Positions 62,687 through 64,000 of a stretch of DNA of 64,000 nt are shown one piece after another. This DNA comes from Myxococcus virescens (GTDB lineage Bacteria; Myxococcota; Myxococcia; Myxococcales; Myxococcaceae): assembly GCF_900101905.1 (NCBI RefSeq), contig NZ_FNAJ01000010.1:1-64000 (forward strand). The letters run 5' to 3'. Every line of letters begins with the position of its first letter. Within the stretch, counting starts at the first letter, position 1. The notes below the pieces were generated by a model. That model was not told the DNA's origin and made no database searches. It saw only the letters and a program-made list of their open reading frames with translations. The position numbers and the translations under genes are program-made.

Positions 62687-64000
62687 TCAGAACCGAGGTT
62701 CCTCGGCGCGCTCCATGGCTTGCAGCGGGTCCACCGCGAAGATTCGTTTTCGCAGCGGGATGGCGGTCCGCTTGCCGGAGTGGTTGTGCCGCTCCAGCCG
62801 TTGACGCAGCTCTTCCATCCGGCCGGGGTCGAGTGAGGCCGGATTCTCCAGCGCGGACAGGGGAGGCGCGCGCGTGTTGAAGACGCGCTCGTTGCAGACC
62901 GCCGTCAGCGCTTCGCGCGCCGTCCGGACCTTCAAGGACTCCAGGGCCGTGCGGCGCGCGTTGTTCGAGGCGATGGCGGGGTTGGCCCAGAGGATGCCCA
63001 GGGCGCCTGGGAGGGTGGAGACTTCGCCGAGAGCGCCGAGGGAGATGGGGCCGTATGCCAGGCACTCCAAGAGCGCGCTCTCGCTGGCGCCGAAGAATCC
63101 GCGGTCCCGGGTCATCGGCTGCGGACGAGGTGAGCCCCAGGAGTAGACGCCACACATCGCGCCGTTCGCGAGCTGGGGCACCGGCCGCGTGAGGAGGCGG
63201 GTCAGGTTGCCCGTCGTCACGTCCACGGCATGGAAGTCGCTGACCCTGTGGGTGTCGGGGCCGCTGGTTCCGTAGAGGAAGAGCTCGCCGTCGCGTGTGA
63301 AGACGGCAGCGCTCATGACGGGGTTCTCCGCGGGCCTGCCGTCAATCCGCGCGAGTTCGGGATGGTCCGTGGCCACGCCTGTGAGCGGGTCGATGCGGGT
63401 CATCCGCTGGGTGGCGTTGTTGAAGGCGTAGAGCTGTCCGTCCCGGGGATTCATCGCGAAGTCCGCCAACTGGAAGTCCCCCGAGACGGTCACCACTTGC
63501 TCGGAGAGAGTGCCTCCGGTGCTGGGGTTGATGCGGATGAGGCGATGGGTGCTGTGCTCGAAGCCGACGTAGGAGCCATCCTTGAGAACGGCTCCCGCGG
63601 TCCAGATGGCCGAGCGAGGTGCCGTGGTGTCCAGCGGGGCGATGATGCTCGATGAGCCGGTGGCGTCGACGCGGATGAAGCTGGGAGCGCTGACGCCGTC
63701 CGAGGCGATGGCGTACAGGATGTTGTCGTAGTGGTTGAACGCCAGCGCGTTGTAGGGAAGCCCGGCTTCACCCTGTAGCGTCAGCGTGCCGGTGGCGGGG
63801 TCGAAGATGTAGAGCCGTGAGGGGGCTGCGGGCCGTCCTTCCGGAGAGCGCGAGGCCGTGGAGAGGTAGACGGTGTCGTCACAGAACAGGTTGGGCTGAG
63901 GAAGGCAGAGCACGTTGGCCCCCGCCTGGCTGGCGCCTGCGTCCCAGCCAATGCTGAAGGTGCTGGTGAAGGAGACCTCGTGGTTGGGCGTCACGGGGTT
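62687..64000 (-). CDS. Beta-propeller-like exported protein (DUF6923-like), partial
   Basis: At least 437 codons remain open at the right edge, so the N-terminus (and probably a signal peptide) is outside the window. The visible part shows repeated strand patterns around LYIFDPATGTLTLQGE, PYNALAFNHYDNILYAIASD, HRLIRINPSTGGTLSEQ and MTRIDPLTGVATDHPE. These resemble DUF6923 and other six- or seven-bladed propellers of surface proteins. The C-terminal 120 residues are helical (SLKVRTAREALTAVCNERVF) and may be a separate domain. No enzyme motif is seen. It is followed by the lipoprotein gene after 14 bp. Confidence 0.75.
   Translation of the reverse strand, partial: NPVTPNHEVSFTSTFSIGWDAGASQAGANVLCLPQPNLFCDDTVYLSTASRSPEGRPAAPSRLYIFDPATGTLTLQGEAGLPYNALAFNHYDNILYAIASDGVSAPSFIRVDATGSSSIIAPLDTTAPRSAIWTAGAVLKDGSYVGFEHSTHRLIRINPSTGGTLSEQVVTVSGDFQLADFAMNPRDGQLYAFNNATQRMTRIDPLTGVATDHPELARIDGRPAENPVMSAAVFTRDGELFLYGTSGPDTHRVSDFHAVDVTTGNLTRLLTRPVPQLANGAMCGVYSWGSPRPQPMTRDRGFFGASESALLECLAYGPISLGALGEVSTLPGALGILWANPAIASNNARRTALESLKVRTAREALTAVCNERVFNTRAPPLSALENPASLDPGRMEELRQRLERHNHSGKRTAIPLRKRIFAVDPLQAMERAEEPRF

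Overview
The window looks like chromosomal DNA of a myxobacterium, most likely Myxococcus or a close relative. Coding regions are very GC-rich with strongly GC-biased third codon positions. Putative lipoproteins and outer-membrane proteins are numerous, single-domain receivers and a multi-domain cyclase/STAND/TPR regulator are present, and an alternative complex III plus caa3-type oxidase cluster is found. The species is inferred from this gene content, because no rRNA gene is present.

Layout. 1-5.2 kb is an accessory patch: the N-terminal part of a DUF772-type transposase, an ORF whose start lies inside the probable insertion-sequence end, two unrecognised genes of visibly lower GC, and about 1 kb without a convincing gene. 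5.2-25.7 kb is mixed housekeeping and envelope DNA: a truncated UvrC-like nuclease, a GST/VOC pair, lipoproteins (one with SFNGL repeats), a PAS histidine kinase, an adenylate cyclase-STAND-TPR protein, a DUF6311-like membrane protein, a HAD phosphatase, an XdhC/MocA-like pair and a quinone oxidoreductase. 26-28.2 kb is an exported M4 (thermolysin) metallopeptidase whose Shine-Dalgarno sequence lies in a perfect inverted repeat. 28.3-39.6 kb holds phosphoesterase, receiver and XRE genes, an XPB helicase/DUF790 (Bax1) nuclease pair, a G-skewed gene-free 0.8 kb with a repeated hairpin, a YheT hydrolase, small cysteine-cluster proteins, a GNAT enzyme and outer-membrane proteins.

39.7-52.5 kb is one long, tightly overlapping minus-strand respiratory operon. 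In transcription order it holds actA, B, C, D, E, F, a small one-TM protein, SCO, then cytochrome c oxidase subunits II, I, III and IV. Alternative complex III oxidises quinol and would pass electrons to the adjacent caa3 oxidase, whose subunit II carries its own cytochrome c domain. 52.9-59.1 kb is a minus-strand DNA repair operon: MBL exonuclease, ATP-dependent ligase, Lhr-type helicase, PdeM-type phosphoesterase, plus an HNH endonuclease. 59.4-61.5 kb is trpE-trpG, followed by a histidine phosphatase, a lipoprotein and the edge of a beta-propeller-like protein.

Most genes are ordinary. The parts most worth a second look are the SD-sequestering hairpin before the M4 peptidase, the G-rich repeated-hairpin region, the two archaeal/eukaryal-like helicase-nuclease repair modules, the unknown small subunit in the Act-caa3 operon, and the unrecognised genes of the accessory patch.
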